From: Streptomyces klenkii
GTDB taxonomy: Bacteria > Actinomycetota > Actinomycetes > Streptomycetales > Streptomycetaceae
Length of the DNA stretch: 64,000 nt
Direction: 5' to 3'
Assembly (NCBI RefSeq): GCF_003626645.1
Contig: NZ_RBAM01000007.1
Coordinates: forward strand, 62,001 to 126,000
Shown here: positions 1 to 8,586 of the stretch, in pieces
Numbering within the stretch: position 1 is the first letter of the stretch
Layout: every line of letters starts with the position of its first letter
Made by a program: the position numbers and the translations under genes
The notes under the pieces: model-generated
Seen by the model: the letters and a program-made list of their open reading frames with translations, nothing else
What the model was told of the DNA's origin: nothing
Database searches by the model: none

Positions 1-1
1 C

Positions 2-904
2 ATCGCCCGGCGCTACGGCGAGGCCGAGCTCGCCCGCCGGCACGGCAGCGGCCCCGGGGCGGGCCCCGGCCTGCGGCTCGCCCGGGCGCTGTACGACCCG
101 CTGGTCTACCGCCGGATCCGGGCCGCGCTCGGCGGCGAGGTCCGCTACGTGATCAGCGGCGGCTCCCCGCTCGGCGAGCGCCTCGCGGCCTTCTGCGTGG
201 GCGCCGGCATCGACGTCTTCGAGGGCTACGGCCTCACCGAGACCACGGCCGCCGCCACCCTCACCCCGCCGCACCGCCCCCGCCTGGGCACCGTCGGCTG
301 GCCGCTGCCGGGCGGCGCCGTACGGATCGCGGAGGACGGCGAGGTGCTGCTGCGCGGCGGGCACGTCTTCGCCGGCTACTGGGACGGCGAGCGCGGCGAG
401 GCGGTGCCCGCGGCGCCGGGGGAGTGGTTCCCCACCGGGGACCTGGGCGCGCTCGACGCGGACGGCTACCTCACCATCACCGGCCGCAAGAAGGAGCTGC
501 TCGTCACTTCCGCCGGCAAGAACGTCGCCCCCGCGCCGCTGGAAGACCGGCTGCGCGCGCACCCGCTCGTCGGCCAGTGCATGGTCGTCGGCGACGACCG
601 CCCGTACATCACCGCCCTGCTCACCCTGGAGCCCGACGGGATCGCCCACTGGGTCCGCATGCACCACAAGGAGGGGCTGGCACCGGAGGAGCTGGTGCGG
701 GACGGGAAGCTGCTCGCGGAGCTCCAGACGGCGGTGGACGACGCGAACGCGACGGTCTCGCGGGCCGAGTCGATACGCCGCTTCGCCGTCCTGACCGCCG
801 ACTTCACGGAGGAGGCCGGTCACCTCACGCCGTCGCTGAAGCTCAAACGCGCGGCCATCGCCCGGGACTTCGCGGCCGAGGTGGAGCGGCTGTACGAGCG
901 CTGA
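2..904 (+). CDS. Long-chain acyl-CoA ligase (AMP-forming), C-terminal part
   Basis: The reading frame is open from base 2, so the start lies outside the window. The visible ~300 residues are the C-terminal half of an ANL-superfamily fatty acyl-CoA synthetase, which activates fatty acids with ATP and CoA in the cytoplasm. Seen: the SGGSPLGERL segment, the adenylate-binding stretch EGYGLTETTA, the hinge region with PTGDLGALDADGYL and the GRKKELLVTSAGKNVAP motif carrying the family's lysine-rich C-terminal subdomain. The C-terminus (SLKLKRAAIARDF) matches FadD15-type ligases of actinobacteria. The stop codon lies inside a strong hairpin shared with the convergent lipase gene. Chain-length specificity cannot be read from the fragment. 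Confidence 0.9.
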   Translation: MARRYGEAELARRHGSGPGAGPGLRLARALYDPLVYRRIRAALGGEVRYVISGGSPLGERLAAFCVGAGIDVFEGYGLTETTAAATLTPPHRPRLGTVGWPLPGGAVRIAEDGEVLLRGGHVFAGYWDGERGEAVPAAPGEWFPTGDLGALDADGYLTITGRKKELLVTSAGKNVAPAPLEDRLRAHPLVGQCMVVGDDRPYITALLTLEPDGIAHWVRMHHKEGLAPEELVRDGKLLAELQTAVDDANATVSRAESIRRFAVLTADFTEEAGHLTPSLKLKRAAIARDFAAEVERLYER

Positions 905-932
905 ACGGGGGTGCCGGGCTCAGCGCTCGTAC
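892..932. terminator. Bidirectional hairpin terminator containing the ligase stop codon
   Basis: A perfect 13-bp inverted repeat (892-904 with 920-932, loop 905-919) includes the last codons and TGA of the acyl-CoA ligase. It sits between two convergent genes, so it can end transcription from both sides. No T-run follows, as is common for Streptomyces hairpin terminators. Confidence 0.75.
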
Positions 933-954
933 GCCCTGATCCGCCGGAAGGGCC

Positions 955-2160
955 TCAGCAGTTGCCCGCCGCCGGCTTGCCGGCGAAGCGGTCCGCGAGC
1001 CAGTTCGCCGCCGGTACCGAGCCGGCGAGCAGGCTGGAGCCGTGCCCGCCCTGCGGCACGGGACGCCAGTCCACCGTGGCGCCCTTCGCGCACCAGGCGG
1101 CGCGCATCAGCGCGGCGCTGTCGTACGGGACGATCTCGTCCTGCGTCCCGTGGTAGACGCGCACGGGCCGGTCAGGGGAGTGCGTGCCGAGGTCGGAGGA
1201 GTGCAGGGCGCGCTGCCAGTCCGGCTCCTTCAGCGGGTTGCGGACGGTCACGTCGGAGATCCGTTTGAACAGGCTCGCGGCGGTGTCGGCGGTCACGCAG
1301 TGCTGCTTGAGGAAGGCGACCGTGTCCCGGCCCTTGTCGTTGAGGTACGAGGCGAGGTTCAGCTCGGGGAAGGCGGCGTCCTGCCCGATGGCGCCCATGA
1401 GCACCAGACCCGCGCCGATGCGGCCGTCGTTGAACTCGGTCGCCTTGAGGAGGTCGGCGGGGACGCCGCCGGCCGCCGTCCCCTTGAGGTTCAGCTCGGG
1501 CGCGTAGGCGTCGTGCAACTCGGCGGCCCAGCCGGCGGCCTGGCCGCCCTGCGAATAGCCCATGACGCCGACGGGGCTGTCCGGGGCCAGCCCCGCCCCG
1601 GGCAGCCGCAGTGCCGCGCGGGCGGCGTCGAGGACGGCGTGGCCCTCGGACCGGCCGACGACGTACGTGTGGGGGCCGGGCGTTCCGAGGCCCTCGTAGT
1701 CGGTGACGGCCACGGCCCAGCCGCGCAGGGTGAGCAGCTGGATCAGAGTGCCTTCCACGGTCGTCCCGCGCGGGAAGCCGGCGGAGGGGGCGCACTGGTC
1801 GGCGAGGCCCACGGTGCCGACGGCGTAGGTGACGAGCGGGCGCGGCCCGGTTCTGCCGTCCTGGGGGACGATCACGGTGCCGGAGACGACGTCCGGGGCG
1901 CCGGTGGCGGTGGTGGAGCGGTAGGTGATGTGCCAGGCCTTGGTGCCGGTGGGCTGGCCGGGCAGCGGGTGGAAGGAGGTGGGAGCGGCGGTGACGACGT
2001 CGCCCGGGGCGGCGGGCCCGGCGGCGGGGGCGGGCACGGCGGCGCCCGCGGGGCCTGCGAGGCCCGCGAGGCCGAGCGAGAGGGCGAGCGCGCCGGCGGC
2101 GGCCCGGGCCTTCGTACGGAGCTGCCAACGGTGCCGACGCGGGGGCGTGCGCAAGTGCAT
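955..2160 (-). CDS. Secreted alpha/beta-hydrolase lipase
   Basis: A 401-residue exported hydrolase of the secretory lipase (LIP) type, probably cleaving lipid esters outside the cell. The N-terminus is basic (RRHRWQLRTKAR), then hydrophobic, then AGPAGA, a typical signal peptide with cleavage near residue 40. The nucleophile elbow is GYSQGG with Ser203; Asp341 in HGTQDEIVP and His373 in QGGHGSS complete a plausible triad. The ATG at 2160 was chosen because AGGAGAG lies 6 bases upstream; an in-frame start 41 codons earlier would put the signal peptide inside the protein. The gene is convergent with the acyl-CoA ligase. Substrate unknown. Confidence 0.88.
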   Translation of the reverse strand: MHLRTPPRRHRWQLRTKARAAAGALALSLGLAGLAGPAGAAVPAPAAGPAAPGDVVTAAPTSFHPLPGQPTGTKAWHITYRSTTATGAPDVVSGTVIVPQDGRTGPRPLVTYAVGTVGLADQCAPSAGFPRGTTVEGTLIQLLTLRGWAVAVTDYEGLGTPGPHTYVVGRSEGHAVLDAARAALRLPGAGLAPDSPVGVMGYSQGGQAAGWAAELHDAYAPELNLKGTAAGGVPADLLKATEFNDGRIGAGLVLMGAIGQDAAFPELNLASYLNDKGRDTVAFLKQHCVTADTAASLFKRISDVTVRNPLKEPDWQRALHSSDLGTHSPDRPVRVYHGTQDEIVPYDSAALMRAAWCAKGATVDWRPVPQGGHGSSLLAGSVPAANWLADRFAGKPAAGNC

Positions 2161-2340
2161 GCGGCTCTCCTGACTGTTCAGTTGTGTCCGGTCACTCATG
2201 TCTCGTCGCGAAACCCCCGGACGAAACTCCGGAACGCCCGTACCCCGGTGACCGCGCGCACGATGATCAAAATCCCCGCACAAGCGAAAGGAAACGGAAA
2301 AAACTGATCGATAAGAACTCGCTAAGAGGTAATGAACGAT

Positions 2341-2392
2341 CAGAAAAAGGCAGGAGCCCAGCTCCTCCGCCGAAGCGGAAGGCCGGGCTCCT
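2341..2392 (-). terminator. Rho-independent terminator of the cold-shock gene
   Basis: AGGAGCCC (2352-2359) pairs with GGGCTCCT (2385-2392) around an inner stem; read on the minus strand the hairpin is followed by a run of five T. It lies about 40 bases beyond the cold-shock stop codon. Confidence 0.85.
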
Positions 2393-2429
2393 TAGGTACT
2401 GCAAGATGTCGGGCCGGAGGGCCCTGAGA

Positions 2430-2633
2430 TCACGCCGGGGTGACGTTCTCCGCCTGCGGACCCTTCGGGCCCTGAGTGACGTCGAAGGTCACGGCCTGGT
2501 TCTCCTCGAGGGAGCGGAAGCCGGAGGCGTTGATCGCGGAGTAGTGGACGAAGACGTCGGGGCCCCCGCCGTCCTGGGCGATGAAGCCAAAGCCCTTTTC
2601 AGCGTTGAACCACTTCACGGTTCCGGTAGCCAT
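2430..2633 (-). CDS. Cold-shock protein, CspA family
   Basis: A 67-residue single cold-shock domain (OB-fold) protein that binds single-stranded RNA and DNA. Both nucleic-acid-binding motifs are present: KGFGFI (RNP1 type) and VFVHYSAI (RNP2 type). The start MATGTVKWFN is preceded by a perfect AAGGAGG with 5-6 base spacing, so the longer open frame upstream is not used. It resembles the ScoF/SC 7.0 cold-shock proteins of Streptomyces. It is monocistronic, with a structured leader and its own T-rich terminator. Whether it responds to cold cannot be told from sequence. Confidence 0.95.
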   Translation of the reverse strand: MATGTVKWFNAEKGFGFIAQDGGGPDVFVHYSAINASGFRSLEENQAVTFDVTQGPKGPQAENVTPA

Positions 2634-2760
2634 AAAGCCCTCCTTGGGCCCAAAGGGTTGCCCTGCTCCAGAACCTGCGAGAAGTCTGAAAACTACAAAA
2701 GCCTGCGGGTCACATGCTCCGCAGGCTCTGTACTGCAAGGGAAACCAAACTGCAACTTGC
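2634..2760 (-). promoter_or_regulatory. Structured 5' leader of the cold-shock gene
   Basis: Upstream of the start codon lies a perfect 9-bp hairpin (2700-2708 with 2719-2727, 10-base loop) followed on the minus strand by TTTTG and, soon after, another TTTT, like a terminator or attenuator. Nearer the start, a GGGCCC-centred near-palindrome (2642-2656) overlaps four bases of the AAGGAGG ribosome site (2639-2645). The role in cold regulation is inference. Confidence 0.5.
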
Positions 2761-2917
2761 GGCGAGCCTAGCACGCGAGGTTCTCCCGCGGAAGGAGTTG
2801 AAGATCACGCTGTCGGATGGTTTTCCCGGTGTTCCTGACGGAAAAGATCCCCGGTCAGGCACCCGGCCGGAGCACCCCGCCCCCACCGGCCCGCCGCCGC
2901 GGGACTAGCCTCCCGAT

Positions 2918-3808
2918 GTGGACATTTCAGCCTCGGCCGTAACGACCGACCCCGATGCCGGTACCCGTCAGCGCAGCCGTCCGCGCGTGGGACACATCCA
3001 GTTCCTGAACTGCCTGCCCCTGTACTGGGGCCTCGCCCGCACGGGCAGCCTGCTGGACCTGGACCTGAGCAAGGACACCCCGGAGAAGCTCAGCCGGCAG
3101 CTGATCGAGGGCGAGCTGGACATCGCCCCGGTCACCCTCGTCGAGTACCTGCGCAACGCCGGCGACCTGGTCGCCCTCAAGGACATCGCCGTGGGCTGCG
3201 ACGGCCCGGTGATGTCCTGCGTGATCGTCTCGCAGGTGCCGCTGAGCGAGCTGGACGGCGCCCGCGTCGCGCTCGGGTCCACCTCCCGCACGTCCGTGCG
3301 CCTGGCGCAGCTCCTGCTCGCCGAGCAGTACGGCGTGCGCCCGGACTACTACACCTGCCCGCCGGACCTGGGCCTGATGATGCGCGAGGCGGACGCCGCC
3401 GTGCTGATCGGCGACGCCGCGCTGCGGGCCTCCCTGCACGACGCCCCGCGGCTGGGCCTCCAGGTCCACGACCTCGGGCAGATGTGGAAGGACTGGACGG
3501 GCCTGCCGTTCGTCTTCGCGGTGTGGGCCGTGCGCAAGGACTACCTGGCCCGCGAGCCGCAGATCGTCGCCGGGGTCCACGAGGCCTTCCTCGCCTCCCG
3601 GGACGTGTCCCTGGAGGAGGTCGCGAAGGTGGCCGAGCAGGCGGCGCGCTGGGAGTCCTTCGACGCCGGGCTGCTGGAGCGCTACTTCACGACGCTGGAC
3701 TTCCGCTTCGGGCCGGAGCAGCTCGCGGGCGTGACCGAGTTCGCCCGCCGCACGGGCCCCACGACCGGCTTCCCGGCCGACGTGCGGGTGGAACTGCTGG
3801 AGCCCTGA
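2918..3808 (+). CDS. mqnA: Chorismate dehydratase MqnA (futalosine menaquinone pathway)
   Basis: A 296-residue periplasmic-binding-protein-fold enzyme that removes water from chorismate to give 3-enolpyruvylbenzoate, the first committed step of futalosine-route menaquinone synthesis. The opening RVGHIQFLNCLPLYWGL and later SRTSVRLAQLLL are characteristic of MqnA. The start is GTG at 2918; no in-frame ATG is nearby. It lies beside a cold-shock gene, and mqnC follows about 3 kb later on the same strand, separated by an esterase and a kinase, so the two are not one operon. Its stop codon sits in a hairpin. Length is normal for the family. Confidence 0.93.
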   Translation: MDISASAVTTDPDAGTRQRSRPRVGHIQFLNCLPLYWGLARTGSLLDLDLSKDTPEKLSRQLIEGELDIAPVTLVEYLRNAGDLVALKDIAVGCDGPVMSCVIVSQVPLSELDGARVALGSTSRTSVRLAQLLLAEQYGVRPDYYTCPPDLGLMMREADAAVLIGDAALRASLHDAPRLGLQVHDLGQMWKDWTGLPFVFAVWAVRKDYLAREPQIVAGVHEAFLASRDVSLEEVAKVAEQAARWESFDAGLLERYFTTLDFRFGPEQLAGVTEFARRTGPTTGFPADVRVELLEP

Positions 3809-3833
3809 CCCCCGGGAAGGGGATCAGGGCTCC
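3799..3833. terminator. Hairpin terminator between mqnA and the convergent esterase
   Basis: A perfect 10-bp inverted repeat, 3799-3808 with 3824-3833, with an inner CCCC/GGGG extension. It overlaps the mqnA stop codon and lies about 65 bases before the 3' end of the convergent esterase gene. Confidence 0.75.
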
Positions 3834-3897
3834 GGGCAGGAACGAAACCGCCGGGCGGCGGCAGCGGGGCGGCGGGCCGGGCCCGCGGGTTTACGGG

Positions 3898-5016
3898 CTA
3901 GGGGGCGACCGGGCCCACCATCTGCTCGCTGATCCACTGCATGCTGCCCATGTCCATGCCCTGGATGTAGGTCACGGCGTTGTGCTTGCCGCCCTCGATC
4001 TTCTGGAGGCGGGTGTGGACCGGGCCCTTGTTGCCGTAGGTCGCGATGAACTTGTCCACGTGCGGGATGACGCTCGACTCCTTCGTCCCGTACTGGAACG
4101 CGAGGTAGACGTCGGTCCCGGGCTTGTTCGCGGCGATCAGCTGCTTGGCCAGCACCTCGGGGTTGTTCTCGGCCTTCTCCTTCTCGTGGCCGTTCCACAG
4201 CCGCGAGTCCGGGACGATGTCCGGGCCGGACGCGATCACGGCCTTGAACTTGTCCGGGTGCTTCAGGACGGCCTTCAGGCCCGCGAAGGCGCCGGAGGAG
4301 GAGCCCATGAACGCCCAGCCGTCGCGCGACTTCACCGTGCGGAAGTTGGCCTTGATCAGGTCCGGGACGTCCTCGGTCAGCCAGGTGCCCATCTTCGGCT
4401 GGCCCGGGATGTCACTGCCGTCCCAGTAGAGGCCGCCGGTGTCCGGCTGGGGGTTGAGGACCGGCATCGCCAGGATGAACGGCTTGCCCTTGCCCTCGTT
4501 GTACCACTTGGTGACGGACGACTCGAGGTGCAGGCCCCCGTCGTCCATCCAGTAGTTGTTCGGGAAGCCGGGGCCGCCCGGGAGCGCGATCATGACCGGG
4601 AAGCCGTGGTCCTTGAACTTCGGGTCCTTGTACGCCTTGGGCGCCCAGACCCACACCTTGCCCTTGAAGCCCGACTTCTTGCCGTCCAGGGTGGTCACGG
4701 CCACCTGGGTGCCGTCGGAGAGGGTGCTGGTGTTCTTGAACTCGGCCGCCGGGCCGGTCGGCATCAGGACCTTGGAGTCCGGCTTCGCGGCGTTCGCGCC
4801 GCCGGCCTGGCCGCCGCCGTTGCCCGGCTGCTCCTGGCCGAAGCTGACCGGCTTGCCCTTGTCCGAGAACGGGCCGATCTTGAAGTAGTTCAGGACGCCG
4901 GCGGCTATGAGGCCCACCACGGCTATGGACGCCACGATGATCGTCCATTTTTTGCCGCGCGACCCGCGGCGGTGGCCGCAGGTCGGGCAGGTCCCTGGTT
5001 GCTGGTGGTACGTCAT
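3898..5016 (-). CDS. Membrane-anchored esterase, alpha/beta-hydrolase (esterase D / antigen 85-like)
   Basis: A 372-residue protein with a short cytoplasmic N-terminus containing one CPTCG zinc-ribbon half-site, one membrane helix at about residues 24-44, and an exported alpha/beta-hydrolase domain. The nucleophile motif is MGSSSGAF with Ser240; a late His in EGGKHNAV is the likely catalytic base. The fold and order resemble FrmB/esterase D and mycobacterial antigen 85 proteins, but this organism class has no mycolates, so mycolyl transfer is unlikely. Only one CxxC is present, so zinc binding is doubtful. It is convergent with mqnA and divergent from the Ser/Thr kinase. Confidence 0.8.
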   Translation of the reverse strand: MTYHQQPGTCPTCGHRRGSRGKKWTIIVASIAVVGLIAAGVLNYFKIGPFSDKGKPVSFGQEQPGNGGGQAGGANAAKPDSKVLMPTGPAAEFKNTSTLSDGTQVAVTTLDGKKSGFKGKVWVWAPKAYKDPKFKDHGFPVMIALPGGPGFPNNYWMDDGGLHLESSVTKWYNEGKGKPFILAMPVLNPQPDTGGLYWDGSDIPGQPKMGTWLTEDVPDLIKANFRTVKSRDGWAFMGSSSGAFAGLKAVLKHPDKFKAVIASGPDIVPDSRLWNGHEKEKAENNPEVLAKQLIAANKPGTDVYLAFQYGTKESSVIPHVDKFIATYGNKGPVHTRLQKIEGGKHNAVTYIQGMDMGSMQWISEQMVGPVAP

Positions 5017-5178
5017 CGCGTCGCTCCGGACGTTGCTGCTGCCCCGAAGGACATGACGGTTTGTTCCGTCCAGGTGGATGGGGAAACCGCCCTGGGGGGT
5101 TCCTGAGGCACCCCGTGAATTGAGTCATAGGCCGATATCGGGGTCCGCAGGCCCCCGCCGGGGGAGGCGAAAGGCCCG

Positions 5179-6732
5179 ATGGAGCCCTTGCAGGCGGAAG
5201 ATCCGCAGGTCATCGGCGTGTACCGGCTGCTCGGGCGGCTGGGCGCGGGCGGTATGGGAAGGGTGTACCTGGGGCGCAGCGCCGGCGGTCGTACGGTGGC
5301 CGTCAAGGTGGTGCATCCCCATTTTGCCCTGGATGACCAATTTCGCGCGCGTTTTCGACGTGAGGTGGAGGCGGCCCGCCGCGTGGGCGGGGCGTGGACG
5401 GCTCCCGTCCTGGACGCCGGCCCGGACGCCCCGGTGCCCTGGGTGGCCACGGGCTACGTGGCCGGCCCGTCCCTCACCGAGGCCGTCCTCGCCACCGGCC
5501 CCCAGCCCGAGCGGACCGTACGGGCCCTCGGGGCGGGGCTCGCGCAGGCCCTGGCGGCCGTCCACGCGCTCGGCCTCGTCCACCGCGACGTCAAGCCGTC
5601 CAACGTGCTGCTCGCCCTCGACGGGCCCCGCCTGATCGACTTCGGCATCGCCCGGGCCACGGACGGCACGGCGTCACTGACCGCGACCGGCGTCTCCGTG
5701 GGCTCGCCCGGCTACATGGCCCCGGAGCAGATCCTCGGGCAGGCGGTGACCGGGGCGGCGGACGTCTTCTCCCTCGGGGCGGTGCTCGCCTACGCGGCGA
5801 CGGGCGAGCCGCCGTTCCCCGGCGACAGCGCGGCGGTCCTGCTGTACAAGGTCGTCCACGAGCCGCCCGTCCTCGGGCCGGCGCTGGCGGGCGACGTGCG
5901 CTCCCTGGTGGAGTCCTGCCTGGCCAAGGACCCGGCGGCGCGGCCCGCTCCGCGGGAGATCGCGGCCGCCCTGGCCCCGGACGGCGTCGGTGCCCTCGTC
6001 GAGGCGGGCTGGCTGCAGCGCGTGCTGGTGGAGCGGGTGAGCAGACGCGCGGTGGAGCTGCTGGACCTGGAGGCGGGCGCGCCGACGGTGACGGACGGGC
6101 CGCCTCCGGCGGGGTCCGGGGGGTTCCCGGCGCTCGCCGCGTCCGACCGCGGTCCGGGCCCGCAGGCCGGCGTGACGGCGGGCGCCGCGGACCGTGCGGG
6201 CGCGAGCCTCACGAAGGACCGGTCCGCACCGGTGGAAACCCGGCGGCGTTCGCGGGCGAAGGCTCTGGCTGCCGTCGCCCTCGTGGTCGTCGCCGCCGCG
6301 ATTGCGCTCGCACTGATTCTGCTGCCCGGCAAGGGCGGCGGCCACGGCGCGGACGCCAAGGGCAGCCGCGCACCGGGGGCGGTCCCCGCGAAGTTCCTCG
6401 GCACGTGGACCGGCCAGGTCATCCAGAGCGACGGCACCCCCAACGGCACGATGACGGCGACCATCGAGGACGGCGCCGTCGGTGCGTACGTCACCCGCGC
6501 CACTTACTCCGCCCTCAACGTCCTGGAGTGCCACAGCAAGGGCAAGCTCCTCACCGCCGACGCCACCCGGCTCACCCTGGAGGAGGCCACCGACGGGGAG
6601 CCGTCGCTGGGCTGCACCGGGGAGACCGCGCGGATCACGTTCGCCTTGGCTTCGGACGGCAAGCTCGCGTACACCTCCGAGGACGCCAAGGGCGGCAAGC
6701 CGCACGCGACCCTCACCCGCCGGGGAGAGTGA
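5179..6732 (+). CDS. Transmembrane Ser/Thr protein kinase (PknB-type) with small ectodomain
   Basis: A 517-residue Hanks-type kinase. The kinase domain (about 10-275) has the glycine loop LGAGGMGRVYLG (21-32), Lys43 in AVKVVH, the catalytic loop HRDVKPSN with Asp137 and DFG at 154-156. A variable linker leads to one membrane helix at about 361-383. The external part (about 134 residues) has no PASTA repeats; it begins FLGTWTGQV and looks like a small beta-rich domain with two cysteines (LECHS, LGCTG), possibly a disulfide. It should sense an outside signal and phosphorylate cytoplasmic targets. The downstream mqnC gene begins about 50 bases later. Confidence 0.92.
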   Translation: MEPLQAEDPQVIGVYRLLGRLGAGGMGRVYLGRSAGGRTVAVKVVHPHFALDDQFRARFRREVEAARRVGGAWTAPVLDAGPDAPVPWVATGYVAGPSLTEAVLATGPQPERTVRALGAGLAQALAAVHALGLVHRDVKPSNVLLALDGPRLIDFGIARATDGTASLTATGVSVGSPGYMAPEQILGQAVTGAADVFSLGAVLAYAATGEPPFPGDSAAVLLYKVVHEPPVLGPALAGDVRSLVESCLAKDPAARPAPREIAAALAPDGVGALVEAGWLQRVLVERVSRRAVELLDLEAGAPTVTDGPPPAGSGGFPALAASDRGPGPQAGVTAGAADRAGASLTKDRSAPVETRRRSRAKALAAVALVVVAAAIALALILLPGKGGGHGADAKGSRAPGAVPAKFLGTWTGQVIQSDGTPNGTMTATIEDGAVGAYVTRATYSALNVLECHSKGKLLTADATRLTLEEATDGEPSLGCTGETARITFALASDGKLAYTSEDAKGGKPHATLTRRGE

Positions 6733-6784
6733 GGGCTGGCGTAGGCTGACGGTCGTGTCAAACCCCCTCCGAAGGGACGCCCCG

Positions 6785-7996
6785 GTGAGCGAGAAGGCCG
6801 AACTCACGCCCATGGATGTGACAGCCGTCCTCGACCGTGCCGCCGCCGGTGGCCGCATCACCCCGGAGGAGGCGCTCGACCTCTACCGGCACGCTCCGCT
6901 GCACGCCCTGGGCGCCGCCGCGGACGCCGCCCGTCGCCGCCGCTACGCGGGCATCGAGCACATCGCGACGTACATCATCGAGCGCAACATCAACTACACG
7001 AACTCGTGCGTCACGGCGTGCAAGTTCTGCGCCTTCTACGCCCCGCCGAAGAGCGACAAGGTCTGGACGCGCCCCCTCGACGACATCCTGCGCCGCTGCG
7101 CGGAGACCGTGGAGCTCGGCGGCACGCAGATCATGTTCCAGGGCGGCCACCACCCGGACTACGGCGTGGAGTACTACGAGGAGCACTTCTCGGCCATCAA
7201 GAAGGAGTTCCCGCAGCTGGTGATCCACTCCCTCGGCGCGTCCGAGGTGGAGCACATGTCGCGGATCTCCGGCGTGAGCGCCGAGGAGGCGATCCGCCGC
7301 ATCCACGCCGCCGGCCTGGACTCCTTCGCGGGCGCCGGCGCCGAACTCCTGCCGGCCCGGCCGCGCAAGGCCATCGCGCCGCTGAAGGAGTCGGGCGAGC
7401 GCTGGCTGGAGATCATGGAGCTGGCGCACACCCTGGGCGTCGAGTCGACCTCCACCATGCTCATGGGCACCGGCGAGACGAACGCCGAGCGCATCGAGCA
7501 CCTGCGCATGATCCGTGACGTGCAGGACCGCACGGGCGGCTTCCGCGCGTTCATCCCGTACACCTACCAGCCGCAGAACAACGTGCTGAAGGGCCGTACG
7601 CAGGCGACCGTCTTCGAGTACCTGCGGATGATCGCCGTCGCGCGGCTGTTCCTCGACAACGTCGCCCACATCCAGGGCTCCTGGCTGACCGTCGGCAAGG
7701 AGGCGGGCCAGCTGTCGCTGCACTACGGCGCGGACGACCTGGGCTCGGTGATGCTGGAGGAGAACGTCGTCTCCTCGGCCGGCGCGAAGCACCGCTCCAA
7801 CCGCATGGAGCTCATCGACCTCATCCGCAAGGCGGGCCGGGTGCCGGCGCAGCGCGCGACGACGTACGAGCACCTGGTCGTGCACGAGGACCCGGCGAAC
7901 GACCCGGTCGACGACCGCGTCGTCTCGCACCTGTCGTCGACGGCGATCGAGGGCGGCACGGCGCATCCCGAGCTGAAGCTCATCGACGCGGGCTGA
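6785..7996 (+). CDS. mqnC: Cyclic dehypoxanthinyl futalosine synthase MqnC
   Basis: A 403-residue radical SAM enzyme that cyclises dehypoxanthine futalosine in futalosine-route menaquinone synthesis. The 4Fe-4S ligands are Cys75, Cys79 and Cys82 in CVTACKFC; GTQIMFQGGHHPD and GAGAELLPARPRKAI are typical of MqnC rather than MqnE. The GTG at 6785 was chosen because GAAGGGA lies 7-8 bases upstream; another in-frame GTG occurs 30 bases earlier. The next gene starts 10 bases after the stop, suggesting co-transcription. Confidence 0.94.
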   Translation: MSEKAELTPMDVTAVLDRAAAGGRITPEEALDLYRHAPLHALGAAADAARRRRYAGIEHIATYIIERNINYTNSCVTACKFCAFYAPPKSDKVWTRPLDDILRRCAETVELGGTQIMFQGGHHPDYGVEYYEEHFSAIKKEFPQLVIHSLGASEVEHMSRISGVSAEEAIRRIHAAGLDSFAGAGAELLPARPRKAIAPLKESGERWLEIMELAHTLGVESTSTMLMGTGETNAERIEHLRMIRDVQDRTGGFRAFIPYTYQPQNNVLKGRTQATVFEYLRMIAVARLFLDNVAHIQGSWLTVGKEAGQLSLHYGADDLGSVMLEENVVSSAGAKHRSNRMELIDLIRKAGRVPAQRATTYEHLVVHEDPANDPVDDRVVSHLSSTAIEGGTAHPELKLIDAG

Positions 7997-8006
7997 CGGT
8001 ACGTTC

Positions 8007-8558
8007 ATGTCCACGGTGCACCGGGTGCGGGGGCTGCGGCTCGCCGAGGGCGGCGAGCTGCTCCCGGACCACGCGGTCGCCGTCACCGGCGGCCGGTTCG
8101 CGGCGATCGGCCCGTACGAGGAGGTCCTCGCGCAAGCGGGCCCCCACGCGCGCGTGCGCGCGTGGGACGGCGTGCTGACCCCGGGCCGGTACGAGCCGGA
8201 CGCGGCGGCGCTGCTGGAGGCGGCCTACTACCCGGACCCCCGGGAGGCCGCCGAGCTGGGCACGGAGCCGCTGACCGGCGAGGCGCCGGCCGCGCTGGAG
8301 ATGACCGACGCCCGGTGGGGCGGCAGCGCCCGGCGCGGCGTGCAGCGGCTGTTCGCCGCGGGGACGACGGCGCTGTCCGGCACGTTCACGCGCCCCGCGG
8401 TCCGTACGGCCGTCGAACGGTCGGGGATCCGGGTGCTTCCCGCGCCTCGGCCCCGGCCGCTGGTGCTGACCGGAGCGGCGGACTTCGCGGTGTTCGCGGA
8501 CGACGGGGGCGCCCTGGTGACGGTGCTCGGCGGACGGCTGGTCTTCCGCCGCAGCTGA
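8007..8558 (+). CDS. Amidohydrolase-like (imidazolonepropionase-like) protein lacking the metal-binding core
   Basis: A 183-residue protein resembling only the outer composite domain of metal-dependent amidohydrolases: an N-terminal strand set (VRGLRLAEGGELLPDHAVAVTGGRF) and a C-terminal part (GAADFAVFADDGGALVTVLGGRLVFRR). Between them a short segment replaces the TIM barrel, and no HxH metal motif is visible, so catalysis of the usual kind is unlikely. It follows mqnC by 10 bases and is probably co-transcribed with it. The conserved place suggests a menaquinone-linked role, but function is unknown. Confidence 0.72.
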   Translation: MSTVHRVRGLRLAEGGELLPDHAVAVTGGRFAAIGPYEEVLAQAGPHARVRAWDGVLTPGRYEPDAAALLEAAYYPDPREAAELGTEPLTGEAPAALEMTDARWGGSARRGVQRLFAAGTTALSGTFTRPAVRTAVERSGIRVLPAPRPRPLVLTGAADFAVFADDGGALVTVLGGRLVFRRS

Positions 8559-8559
8559 G

Positions 8560-8586
8560 GGCCGTCAGTGATCCGTAAGGACGGCC
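8560..8586. terminator. Hairpin after the mqnC operon; 8559-8891 otherwise featureless
   Basis: GGCCGTC (8560-8566) pairs with GACGGCC (8580-8586) right after the stop codon; no T-run. The remaining intergenic DNA to 8891 is very GC-rich and must hold the menG promoter, but I could not pick a convincing -35/-10 pair or a credible small gene in it. Confidence 0.5.
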
